A stretch of 64,000 nucleotides of DNA from Hyphodiscus hymeniophilus (taxonomy: Eukaryota; Ascomycota; Leotiomycetes; Helotiales; Hyphodiscaceae), in the NCBI GenBank assembly GCA_016508695.1, contig VNKQ01000007.1, positions 434,001 through 498,000 on the forward strand, given 5' to 3'. Numbering within the stretch: position 1 is the stretch's first letter; each line of letters begins with the position of its first letter. Below, one piece after another: positions 34,681 to 44,995 of the stretch. The translations under genes were made by a program, and so were the position numbers. The notes under the pieces were generated by a model. That model was not told the origin of the DNA. It made no database searches and worked only from the letters and a program-made list of their open reading frames with translations.

Positions 34681-35130
34681 GTTCGACACATGAAAATGCC
34701 GCTCATGAATCCACAGATGAGGATTTGGTGTCTGGTCGTGGGCAGATAGAGTATGAAACTCAAACTATGAAAGAAATGAAGTAGATTTTATGAATCTGTT
34801 TTGAGACTGGTGCTTTTGAAGTAACGTGTATATGATTGGCGCCTTCAAACGTGTCTTAGTCGAGGAGAGGCCCAAATTCAGCCTCTGATTCCGGCTATGA
34901 GAATAACCCCGACTAGATATCCCACCTTTGAGCATAGACTCTGATGATTAGAGTTGGCCACATTGAATGTCAGGAAAGAAAATTTGGATTTTGATCTAGG
35001 CTTGGTACTAAAATGGAGCATTGAGGAAGAACTTGAAAGGTTGAACAGCGGTTGCCAGTGCCATCATCATCCGCATCAGAAACATAAAGAGAAAGTCTCA
35101 AGAACGATGCTCGGTTTCCAAGAATGTCCG
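34681..35130. other. Convergent intergenic region
   Basis: Nothing gene-like is seen. The region lies between the 3' ends of two convergent genes and should contain both terminators. Confidence 0.5.
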
Positions 35131-36114
35131 CTAGTCATCAGCTTCCTCAAGGAAAGCATCCCAATACTCGTCATCAAACGTCTTTGAATCACCGTCATCA
35201 TCTTCTTCATCGTTTTCCGGATAGATATCTTCCCTCAGCTTGACGATCGCAATCTGAGGGGCACGTTTCAAGGTGATCTGGTTGCTTGAAGCGGCTTCAC
35301 CCTTCTTCGCAGACGTTACCCAGGAATCGACTCTTAGCCACTGTGCTGCCCAACCCCTTGTTCCTGGATACTTCCCAGTCTCATGAATGACGTGGCCCCC
35401 CGGAATGTGCTTATTATCCTCATTTGCCCTGTATCCGAAGGTCGGCTTCACATCGTCGCTCACTGAGGATCTGCGGATCGCTGATACTCCTGCTGGTATG
35501 AATGGTGCTCTCTCTCCCGCAACAAACCTCTTGTCTGTGCTTGAGAGTCTCGTCCACGTCGCATGTTGCATCAAAATCAGACCTGTAAGCATCCATATCT
35601 GGGGTCGAGGGCCCGGCTTTCCGTTTACAACGCTTTCGGCAGCAGAGATATGGGAGGAAAGCCATTTCCTGGCTTCATTTGATGCAAGGGTATGTTCGAC
35701 GAAGAATTCATCGGGACTATAAGTCTTAATGGTGTCCAAACATTTGGCAGGTGTGACTTACTCCCTGATCTCTACCCTAGTTGTCCTTGCTGCTGCGACC
35801 ACACGATATCCCTGAACCCCGCCCACATCGTCATCCTCTTCGATATCATGGTCCTGGCCAGAAGCCTTTCCCAACGTCAGGGCGTAGTTCTCCAACGAGC
35901 CTGACTGAGCCCAGTCTGGAGGAGACTCCGAAACGCTGGACTGTGCATCATTATCGGGAATTCTGCCCGCATTCCCCTGCATGTATACTCACTCAGTGTA
36001 GGATTTATCAATGTAAGGCTCAAATTCGTTTGGGTGCTTGTAGTCGTGAACCAAGTTTCCCAGGTGCAGATGCTTTGCTTCGACTCCTTCGTTGTATGTG
36101 AAGTAAGTGGCCAT
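35131..36114 (-). CDS. Fungal protein of unknown family, acidic C terminus
   Basis: Exons 35993-36114, 35762-35935 and 35131-35716 join without stops to 293 residues starting MATYFTYNEGVEAKHLHLGN. Features are an acidic loop (DHDIEEDDDVGG), EHTLASNEARKWLSSH, KPGPRPQIWMLTGLILMQHA, a glycine/arginine region and an acidic C terminus. The motif IWMLTGLILMQHA recalls an uncharacterised fungal family with a VTGL motif whose members often begin with a LIDPSxGGxxxxRPxLK segment. A similar segment (IGHLVDPSNGGVGDHRPKLK) lies just upstream (36264-36345, minus), but I could not find splicing that joins it in frame. The gene may therefore be longer or 5'-damaged. Function is not assigned; kinship with pore-forming gasdermin-like proteins was considered but not supported. 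Confidence 0.6.
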
Positions 36115-37731
36115 ATTCCTGGATCTGTACACAAAACCGATGAGAGAGATATTTTAATAGTAGCTGCACAGCACAGTGATTCCAAACAATATCTGATCGT
36201 CTACTGTATAGAAACTGACAAAGGAAGGAACAACTTCGAGGTTCTCCCGACTGTGTTACCCCGCATTTGAGCTTCGGACGGTGGTCACCCACCCCGCCAT
36301 TTGATGGGTCGACTAAATGTCCAATCCTCTTGAACTCATCCATTGGCTGATGTGCTAAAAAAGGTCTGTATTTTCTGCACAAGAGGCTGAAACATTAAGA
36401 GCCTTCTTTGTTTCTTTGAAGAGCCTGGGCTTGCTTCATCACTTTTAGGTTCGCCTTTATAAAGCCAACAAGGCGTTCAGTTCCGACCTTCAAGCATTGA
36501 GTCTAGACCACTTAAATAACCAATTCGATTCGCACCTGTTTAACGGCCTACAGCTTGAAAGCAGTATCGCGGATTATCATATAACTTGCTAAACTCTGAT
36601 TCAGTAGGACCTGCTTTGTTTATCAACGCCCCATCTTAAATTTCCTTATGTTTTCGTTGAAAATAAAGCTTCAATTCAAGATTGTTTAACCGTACTCTTA
36701 TGCCTATGTGTATTTTAAACTTCATCTTCATCAAGATTGTTTCTCTTTCTGCATCTAATTTTTGTTATCTGACTCTTTATGGTCAGCATTTCATCGTCTT
36801 TAATATCGTCACCACTCCATCGTCCGTATTCGGATACTTACTCAATTCCTATAGATGTCCAGAAGCTTGCAAGGAAGAAAATTATTTACAGTGTACTACT
36901 ATTTCGGATCACATGATGCTCTCAAAATGTCAAAGAGCGAACGATAGGGACTTTGTGTATGGGAATCTCAATTAGATTATGGAAAGAAGTAATGAAAGAA
37001 TAAGTAGCCTGCTGCGTGTACTCAACCTGGCAAGAAAGTAAAGGCATGGTCCGCCATTTTAGGCTTTCCGGTAAGCAAAAGTCCTAACTCGATGACTCGA
37101 ACCATGAATTCATGGATAACATCGACTTGATCAGAAAACATCGCACACAATCTTTGCTGCCTCTCATTTCCTCAAGTTTCCAGTAGGGACAACTGGAAGC
37201 GGATAACAGAGACAAGCTCGGCCTCCCAAAAAGCCGGAATTTGAGGCATCTGTGGTCCTCGACCTTCGTGTAGCCGCAACCGTAGGTTGTCGTAATCTGT
37301 TTGCACATTTTGCCTTTGGTGCGGTGAGATCCCTTGTGGCACGTGAGGCTGTGTGGTTCAGGAAAGTTCCAAAAAGATTAAGATTTGGTTTGAAAAAAGG
37401 AACGACTTCGCGAGACTTGCAAGCATTTATAGAAGACATTCATTCAGGACAATGAATGACTTGACTGTTTTGATGCTGCTGGCATTTTTATGGCTGTTCA
37501 GATCAAAGATACTTCCTTGGTTCTATGTACAGCCAAACATGTCCTGAATCAGTACACACGAAGTCCTTGTTTCTCACAAAGAACAAATATTGGAACTATT
37601 GTTTATTATTACTCTGAAGTTTATATATCACATGACATTTTATTGATCACATGGGATTTTCGCTATCGACTGCTTTACAAAGACCTGCAAACCCTCAGAT
37701 GGGAGTTCCAGCAACCTTGAAAGGATGAGCC
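36115..37731. other. Intergenic, AT-rich, 1.6 kb
   Basis: Apart from the possible 5' exon of the preceding gene at 36264-36345 (minus), no coding segment is supported. The 36540-37000 stretch is noticeably AT-rich with short frames only. Sequence at 37680-37731 still encodes, in another frame, the lost C-terminal tail of the GH47 protein. Confidence 0.45.
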
Positions 37732-39475
37732 TCAGTATTGAAAACGAAGTCATTAACCCCATTATGGTTCACCTGGAAGACGTTGTCCTATTAAGTCTTA
37801 TTAGTGCGTCTTCTTTCGCCGTCTCGAAACAAGTAAAACTTACCGGTGCGTGGATGAGGTAACTATATTTCATGACCTCTGCAAACAAGAAGCTGTCCTG
37901 GAAGTCCGTGAACCCACCGCCACCCTCCGCATTAACATTTACCAACTCCGCGAAGCCAGAACCTACGCGGGCTGTGCTATTAATGGCTACGAAGGCATTC
38001 CATGCCCAGTCACGATAGGTCTGGTCGCCAGTCACTCGGTAGGCATAGTAAAAGCTTTCCATAACCTCCGGACGAAGTACGTAGACTCCATCTGTGATGT
38101 AGTAGCCTGCCTTTTCATAGAAGGCAACTTGATCGGCTGGAGGGCCGGGATTGGTCGTATCGTTGGCTGCCGTAGTGTTCGTGACCCATTGGAAGACCTC
38201 GGGCCCAATACCAGTGACTGTACTGGCATATGTGTCTTCACAGCCGTTGACAAGAGCGAGTCCGAAGTCAATGTACTTCTGCTCCTTCAAAACCATGCCC
38301 CCAAGGAGAAAGTTTCCTCCATCGAAACATGCAACTACAAGACGTAAGTGAGAGTTGTGTAACAGAAAAACCATTACTCACGATGCTGCGATTGTAAGAT
38401 TATCTCCTGTCCATCGAAAGCAGCAACAAAGGTCAAATCGGGACGGGTTGATGGATGAGAAGCGAGGTGGGCTATGGTCGAGTCGGCTGCGAGTACCCAT
38501 CGATCCTTATACTCCGCGAATCGAGTTGGATCGTACACATACATCTTGATAAGATACTCATAGAAACTGTCGTCACCTCCCTCCCAACCACCGGTCGCAT
38601 CTTGGAACAACCCGGTGTTGATGTCCACATTTGTCCCCACAAGGCCAGGGAAAGGCTCCGAGGAAGCCGGTTTGGGAGCAAGAAGATAGGATTCGCCTTT
38701 CTGAGTAAGATTTGCGTACTTGGGATCCCCTGTTAGATCAGAAAGGTGAGTCCACTCAAGAACTAGAGAGCCAATCGTTGCGAGGCCATTCGTGGTGGAA
38801 TTATCAGTGGTACTTGGGTTGAAATAAAGATTGTTTGATGGAATCCCAGTAGGGGTGTCAAAAGCAAAGGCGAGATTATCTGCTAGATGAACTGCTTGAG
38901 CTAGAATTGCGTCTACAGCAGTGGCGTTGGAGGCGAGGTTTGAAAGTGGGCCTTTAAGTAGGTCATAGCCTGAGAAATCAGCCAGAGTTATATCACATGA
39001 GCGAGTAATTCACCTGCAAGCATGCCTCCTAGATAACGGATGGTTGTCTCGAAGAGACTGACTTGACTGCCTGGGACTGGCGCATCAAAGTCTATCGTTG
39101 GAATATACTCAAGAATTGTTGAGACAATGGAGGGAATTTGCATGACAAGCGCTGTGGAGAAAGCGTCAGCAGCAGAGGCACCCCAGCCATTCCTGTCTCT
39201 TAATTAGATATTGAACAATAGAATAGTTTCTGGAAAACATACCTCGAGTCACTGAAACTGTTCGTCACCGGATGCAATTCATCATGAGGAAAAGCGTATT
39301 TTTCGTAGCCATCCCAGGCAAACGTAAAGGCAGCTTTCACAGCATCGGACCTTTCTCGATTTAAGGTGTGGTTATCTGCTCGACCACGCCGCTCCATGAG
39401 CTTGCCATGAGGAACAGCAAATATTGTCGCGAAAAAAGAAGCCACAAAAGGCAAGACGAGTAGCCGGAAATGCAT
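37732..39475 (-). CDS. GH47 alpha-1,2-mannosidase, 3' end disrupted
   Basis: Exons 39243-39475, 39014-39192, 38382-38969, 37844-38334 and 37732-37788 encode 515 residues. A signal peptide (LLVLPFVASFFATIFA) is followed by the class I alpha-mannosidase domain: FAWDGYEKYAFPHDELHPV, TGLFQDATGGWEGGDDSFYE, HLACFDGGNFLLGG, LRPEVMESFYYAYRVTGD and SFLFAEVMKYSYL. The enzyme trims alpha-1,2-linked mannose from glycoproteins; this secreted form resembles the Aspergillus MsdS type. The final exon reads NHNGVNDFVFQY then stops. One extra C at about 37740 shifts the frame: the conserved TEAHPF tail is encoded immediately downstream in the alternative frame. Since the Thr of that motif is a calcium ligand in the family, the encoded protein is probably inactive, unless the extra base is a sequence error. 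Confidence 0.88.
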
Positions 39476-40574
39476 GATGGAAGGATAGAGAATTTCTCGT
39501 GAGGGGTAGGTCTCACCAGACTCGGATCCCTGTAGAACTTGAGAGAGAGGATAGAACCGCTAGTACGAGAAGAAGTCGAGAGGGGAATGAACAAAGTATT
39601 TATGCAAGATAGATAGATCCGCTTCGCTTGACGGATCACATTCCTGGACTTAAGATCGTCATAATAAGCAGGACCGGAAAAACTCGCCCTGACACCCGTT
39701 TGATATTCAGGTTCGACATTTCGGGTTAAAAGAATAGCGTACCAGCCGACTTGCATTCGCTATTAAGAGTCTAGGGGCAGAATGTCCCTATTAGCCGTTA
39801 TTTTTATCATCGTGCCGAGCAGCAGAATTATGTAAATAGCGCAAATGCATTGCTGATCCGACGATCAGTCGGTGGCCTTCCTCAATCGTCCTAGAGAAAG
39901 ATACCTGGAGGCCGGGGCTAGGATCTCTGAATCCTAGTTCTTAGGAAGATGCATGTGCATATGTCGGTCTATTATCGCGACTTCCCAGGTAACGTTGTAT
40001 TTTCCACTGCATTTATTGTAAAATTGTGCTCCCACCCACATGAACCGTTCTTGCTCATTGAGTTTCTGTCTTCGTCGTGGGTGGCACAAGTCGGCATGGT
40101 CGGACGTCGACTCTATTTACGTCGGAGCTACCCCGCCCCCGCAACTCATATTTACGAGTCACTGCGGGGTAATGGATTATTCTGGCTCCAATTTAGGAGT
40201 GATATGTCAAATCAGAACAGCATCCAAAGTTCTGAACTTCAAGACATACATACGCCTAACTTGTGTTTGAGGCGACTCTTGGTCTAGGGCGAAGATAATC
40301 TATCGTTGAAATCTGATGAGTTCCTGGTTGGGGTGAATATACTTCGTGTTGATGTTTGGCGAAGCTGCTGAAGGATCCTCTGAGGTCAGCACTAAGGTAC
40401 GAGTAGGGTTGCAAATACGATGAGAGCCGCCCAAAGCCACTCACGTGAAGACGCTGCAGCAAATCGTCGGCTCGCTTACCGGCATTCAAATGCCGCTTGT
40501 GGCGTTTTCATCGGAAAATTCTTTGTCTTTTCTTCTAATTAGTAGAGGTTTCCCTCAAGCTGGTAGCATATAAA
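39476..40574. other. Intergenic, no gene seen
   Basis: The 1.1-kb region upstream of the GH47 gene should contain its promoter. A few minus-strand frames overlap without domain content. Nothing else is supported. Confidence 0.45.
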
Positions 40575-42632
40575 CTATGCTATATCGAAGTAGAGGTCCA
40601 TTTCTCCCTTCCCCCAACGCTCTCGAAGACCTTTTGCTATTGGTATCAGTTGCAGAGCTTGCTGAACTATCCATTCTTAGTGTCAGTGGTTGGTTTTTAT
40701 TAATAAAGTCAAGCGAAGTGTCGCGAGTGAATACAAGTGTTGTCAATTTTGAGTTATCATTGGAGTCTACTTACTGCCAAAGGTATTCCCAATTATGGAA
40801 AGTATCTTGATTGCCCAGTCATGCAACTCTTGGCTCACTCCAATGGCTCCGCCTGCGACTGCTACCGGGAAAAGGAGAAGGAACACTGCTGAGACAGGAG
40901 GCAAATTCTGGCGTTTCGTACTTGAAGTGGTGTGCTGGCGGAAAAAAGTGGAAATACTGCAGATGATATCTGTCGCCATATTCGAGACAACCTCGAGTGA
41001 CCGTCTCTGCTGGCGGCCGTTTTCCTCAGTCAGAGGTAGCTTCGATATGTTAAGCCAGATGAGTTCGTTGACGAGGATTCTCGCCCATCGATAGTTGGTA
41101 TAGAGTCTCGCTGTCCTGAGGTGAAGGATGAGTTAGTGATATACCATGAAGTGATGACTGATGATCACGGTGTATGTCTTTCGTGAAAGATGTTTCCTTC
41201 AAGGAAGGATACGCAAGATGTTCTTCGGAAACTCACCAAAGTTCTTGATAAACATGGTACTGGCCAAGGTACATGGTCTCGCCTACATCATCAGTCGTTG
41301 ACTCTATTGTGAAAGTCCAATTCTCAGGCACTTGTGACTCCCAGACATCAAGTTCCGATTCTAGCGAAAGCAATTCCTCCACCATCGTCTCCTCGATGCC
41401 GACATATGATCCTTTCTTAAACGCGGAGTAGATAGTGACGAGCCGGCACACCATTCCCACCAACGGGAATGCATGTTGTTCTGGTCTCGAAATATATCCT
41501 AATTGGGAGTTACACCACTCCACAATGGATGTAGGTCCAGGTTCGCCTTTGGTGATGCATTTCACACACTGCTTGGTCATTAGCTTTTTGCAAAAGGTAT
41601 GAGCTACTCTTGAACGAACTCACAGTGGAGAGGCAGAACTGGACCAGCATCCGTACATGCGGCCCATGTGGCTTGAAATACTTTAACATTGCTGCCCCGC
41701 CGTCAATATGAACAGTCCATGAAGCTGTCGAATCACCGCCAACAATCTATAGTCAATCAGCTCCAGGAGAGCCTTTAGTGGAAGGAACTCTCATTACCTC
41801 AAAGGCGGCCAGCAGCATTACTGCCTTGAATGTGTCCGCATAGTTTGTTTTATGGGGATTCCTTAGTGCTTCGTTAACGCTTCCAAGTGTAGTCACATAT
41901 TTTTTTCTTGCAACAAACATATGGCTGGGGTTTTTGGTAACGTTCGACAACCCTGCAAATCCAACGGAAGATATAGCATCGAAAAAGGTTTTGTCTTCAA
42001 ACCACCCAGCCCACCTTGGTGCCGAAACAATTTCGCTCTGTCCGGCCGTGAGATTCGTAACCACTGTTACATAATGCGTAAAGAAGAAGTGAATGCCGAG
42101 GTCATGGAATGGGTGTGGCAGCGATGGGCTCAAAGAAAGGGACAGTTGTGGCACTGCAATAAGCCCAAACCTCGATGCTTGATCGGTAGGCCTTGGAGAT
42201 CCCGTGTGACTTCGCGATGTTGTCACAGAGGATACCGAAGATACTGAGGATACTGAGGATACATCGCTAGATTTCTTTGGTGTTCGAGCTGCTTTAAATT
42301 TCTTCCCAGTACTCGCAGAGTTGGGAGCCCGAGCTTTGCGTAAGACGGTCGCATTCTCATCGCGAAAGAGGAGAGTGAGCTGATCTCGGTACCCCGTACA
42401 CTCTTTACCAGCTCTTTTACATTGCGAACATGCTGGATCTAACAGATCGCACTGGAATGCTGTTAGTAAATCGCAATCTCGGGGCAAAACAAGGGTGACA
42501 TTTAATGACCCCAAAATGAAATGGGGAGAGGGAAGGGGGAAGGGCAACGGAGAGTTGCCGCATGGTAACCACCTTAATCCGCCTCTTCCTGCATTGCGCG
42601 CATCCTTTACTGGGTTTTCCACAGAACACCAT
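40575..42632 (-). CDS. Zn2Cys6 transcription factor
   Basis: Exons 42573-42632, 41798-42451, 41624-41746, 41237-41568, 40775-41115 and 40575-40666 give 533 residues. The binuclear zinc cluster is CAQCRKRRIK-CDLLDPACSQCKRAGKEC, split by a 121-nt intron exactly between the second and third thirds of the motif. A linker with SSVSSVSSVSSV follows, then a regulatory region of the Fungal_trans_2 type (PFHDLGIHFFFTHYV, FKAVMLLAAFE, SWTVHIDGGAAMLKYF, LYTNYRWARILVNELIW, FPVAVAGGA). The last exon was placed by frame and motif (FGIQQALQLIPIAKGL); without that splice, reading ends three residues into the intron. The gene lies next to an RTA1 exporter on the same strand, but co-regulation is only a guess. 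Targets are unknown. Confidence 0.85.
42231..42264 (-). repeat. Coding 9-11 bp microsatellite in the zinc-cluster factor
   Basis: The units GATACYGA(A/G) repeat four times in tandem and encode the SSV SSV SSV SSV linker of the zinc-cluster factor. The period is nine bases, so copy-number change would not alter the frame. Confidence 0.8.
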
Positions 42633-43136
42633 GATCGGTCTCATGCAGCAGCTGTATCATTGGAACTCGATCGTGCAAAAGGTCGAGATCGGTGAATCTC
42701 CAAACGGGAAGCAGCTCGGCGGGTTATCTACCAGACGGTCGGTATTTAGTTTGACCGACATTCGAAAGACTCTCTCTGAGTGGTCCGATCGAAAAATACT
42801 GACCGAATGCGGTAACCAGTTCATGACGCATTACTCGTAAGCGAAATTTCGGCTTTTGGACCGCTTATTCCCGACCTGTCCATCCCCTACCTACGCGAGA
42901 CGAAAGGGGTTGGTATTTTCTTCTCTTTGAAGCACTCAATTCATGAAGAACTCGACTACTATATCTCATGCAATTTGTGTATTATGCTGACGAAAGCGCC
43001 AAGATTCCATAATATTATAACTTCTATCAGATTCAAGAATCCCATATCTACAGATAGAAAAGGAGTTTCTCATGCTTGTGGTCAATGAGTGACCCAGCTC
43101 CATAACGTATTCCATATGAGAGCCGTCGAACGAAGC
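42633..43136. other. Intergenic between zinc-cluster factor and RTA1 gene
   Basis: Short gap of 0.5 kb. It contains several CCG/CGG and TCGGT/ACCGA triplets (42715-42775) that could bind a zinc-cluster protein, but no clean palindrome at standard spacing was found. Confidence 0.4.
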
Positions 43137-44241
43137 TCAACGAGCATGCTTGGGCAACCGAATACCCAAGTATGGGAGATACTTGCCCGGATGCCACCAG
43201 ATGTAGAGGGCCACGGCGAGAAAGATCGGGAGAGCGTCGAAGACATAGATACACCATTCGTGCAATTCGGTATATCCTGTTCGTCCCAAAGAGAAGTCGA
43301 TCATTCGATAGATTGAACGAACCTGGCAAAGGGGGTTAGCGACTCGGTAGACTTGTGCCAGGTATACATGAGCTTACCAGAATACAGCCGCAAGCAAAAT
43401 TTGTAACCCGAAGCAGGGCTCGCCAATTCTTCTTCAACTTTCTCTCCCCACCATCAATCGTCACATATTTCTCGTTCTCGTTGGTAACTCGTGCATCGAA
43501 CTCCGAATCGAAACGTTTCGAAATGAAGTTGAAGCGGAACGCCATAATAGTAAAGAGTCCGAAGAAAGCAAGTTGCAGAGCAACACCAATCCTAAAAGTG
43601 GCCAGAGTTAGGTCTCACTTGTTAGAAATCCCAGCGACCAGATTCAACTTACTGTGCAATTTTCTTTCCTTTAGACGCTTTGGACTTTGCATCCGCGTCT
43701 GTAGGGTCCACAGTTGTAACTTTGACAGCACCGACCAGTTGAAGCAACAGAGCAACTACTAGGCATCAGGGAAATTGACTTGTAATGATCTATTGGTATT
43801 TACGTACGAATATCCGATGCAACGAAGAGCGGTGTCACAAAACGAGGCGGAATCCATAGAAGTTTAGTCGTTCTAGCTTCGCGGGGGACCACATGGAATA
43901 CGATTCTGCCCTGTTTGGAGATGAGTTTGAGCTTGGCCTTGAACGATGGTATGACTTACGAATAGCACGTAGCAGACAGCAGCCATGAAGACAGGGGCGA
44001 GAACAATCAAGCAGTATTGAACGACGTAGATGTTTTTATCCCTTATGTTTTGTGTTGAGAGGCATCGGACAATGTATCCTCCAGCTTCCATTGCTGTCAC
44101 CAGGACCATGATGATCCATACCCATGATCTGTATCGTAGCCACTGTACAGTTGTTCCGACGAAGGCCAAACTGAATAGAACTGATAGAACAATCGCTGCC
44201 GGTAGTGATGGATCATAACGATAATAAGATTGCAAAACCAT
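43137..44241 (-). CDS. RTA1-like lipid-translocating membrane protein
   Basis: Exons 43960-44241, 43808-43910, 43653-43758, 43378-43591 and 43137-43322 encode 296 residues. Seven hydrophobic helices are evident, including AAIVLSVLFSLAFVGTTVQW, WVWIIMVLVTAMEAGGYIV, QYCLIVLAPVFMAAVCYVLF, FVTPLFVASDILVALLLQLV and CIYVFDALPIFLAVALYIWW. The motifs EAGGYIVR, PVFMAA, RSIYRMIDF and HPGKYLPYLG are typical of the RTA1/RTM1/RSB1 family, plasma-membrane proteins linked to sphingoid-base export and resistance to lipid-active compounds. All introns are 49-61 nt and canonical. The start gives a plausible short extracellular N terminus. Confidence 0.92.
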
Positions 44242-44995
44242 CGTGACTGAAAGCTCGGAGCCGAAGCCCTCCTATATTCGAAGTGGCTGATTGATGTGCG
44301 AGGAATTTTGAAAGTTAGTAGCGTGAAGACGAGTGATATGTCGAAACCGAGTCTAGAATTGTAGAGACATTCTGCCCGATTTGCGACGGCAGAAGGCCAC
44401 GAATATATACCTCTTATCATACCCTGCAATTGTGGCCTGAGATGCAACTTTGACTAGACAACGGCTGTGTAGTCGCACCAGCATGAAGAGCATTCCTAAA
44501 GCGGATTTAATCACTAAGATTGCAGGCATCAGCGATGCCGAAAACTTTAAAAGCTCCACTACGCTGAAAGCATTGTGGCTTTCGTAAGGTGATCAAACTG
44601 TCCCAATTAGGCAAGCATCGCGGGGAGAAGCAACCAATGAACAAGTACGGAGCATTATCTTTACTTTTCGACATGGTGACCTCTAGAGTTCTTTTAGGCA
44701 AACCATTGGACAACAACAAAACTGCTCAATAGATATAATAAGAAATGCCGAGGTCGCGATTAATACGAACTGCTTGATCGCAAAGGGTAAAAATACTAAA
44801 AGCACCTGCTACCTGAGCAAATCGCCCATACACTCAAGCTCCCATCAGTTAACGGCAGCTTTGCTTCAATGAAGGAAGAACCCTAGATTTTGTTTATGAA
44901 ACATGATAGACAGATAAGCCAAGTACGAAGGGGCACCAACGTCCTCCCTCCACCTTCATTCATTTACTCCACCCCATTTCCATACCTGCCCTCAA
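44242..44995. other. Intergenic, no gene seen
   Basis: Upstream of RTA1 and downstream of the giant membrane-protein gene. Small minus-strand frames (for example 44353-44559) have no domain and are not supported. Confidence 0.45.

Noticed and set aside
35131..36114. Gasdermin-like or pore-forming identity for this protein
   Set aside because: Only a short VTGL-type motif is suggestive; no pore-domain pattern and no neighbouring protease were seen.
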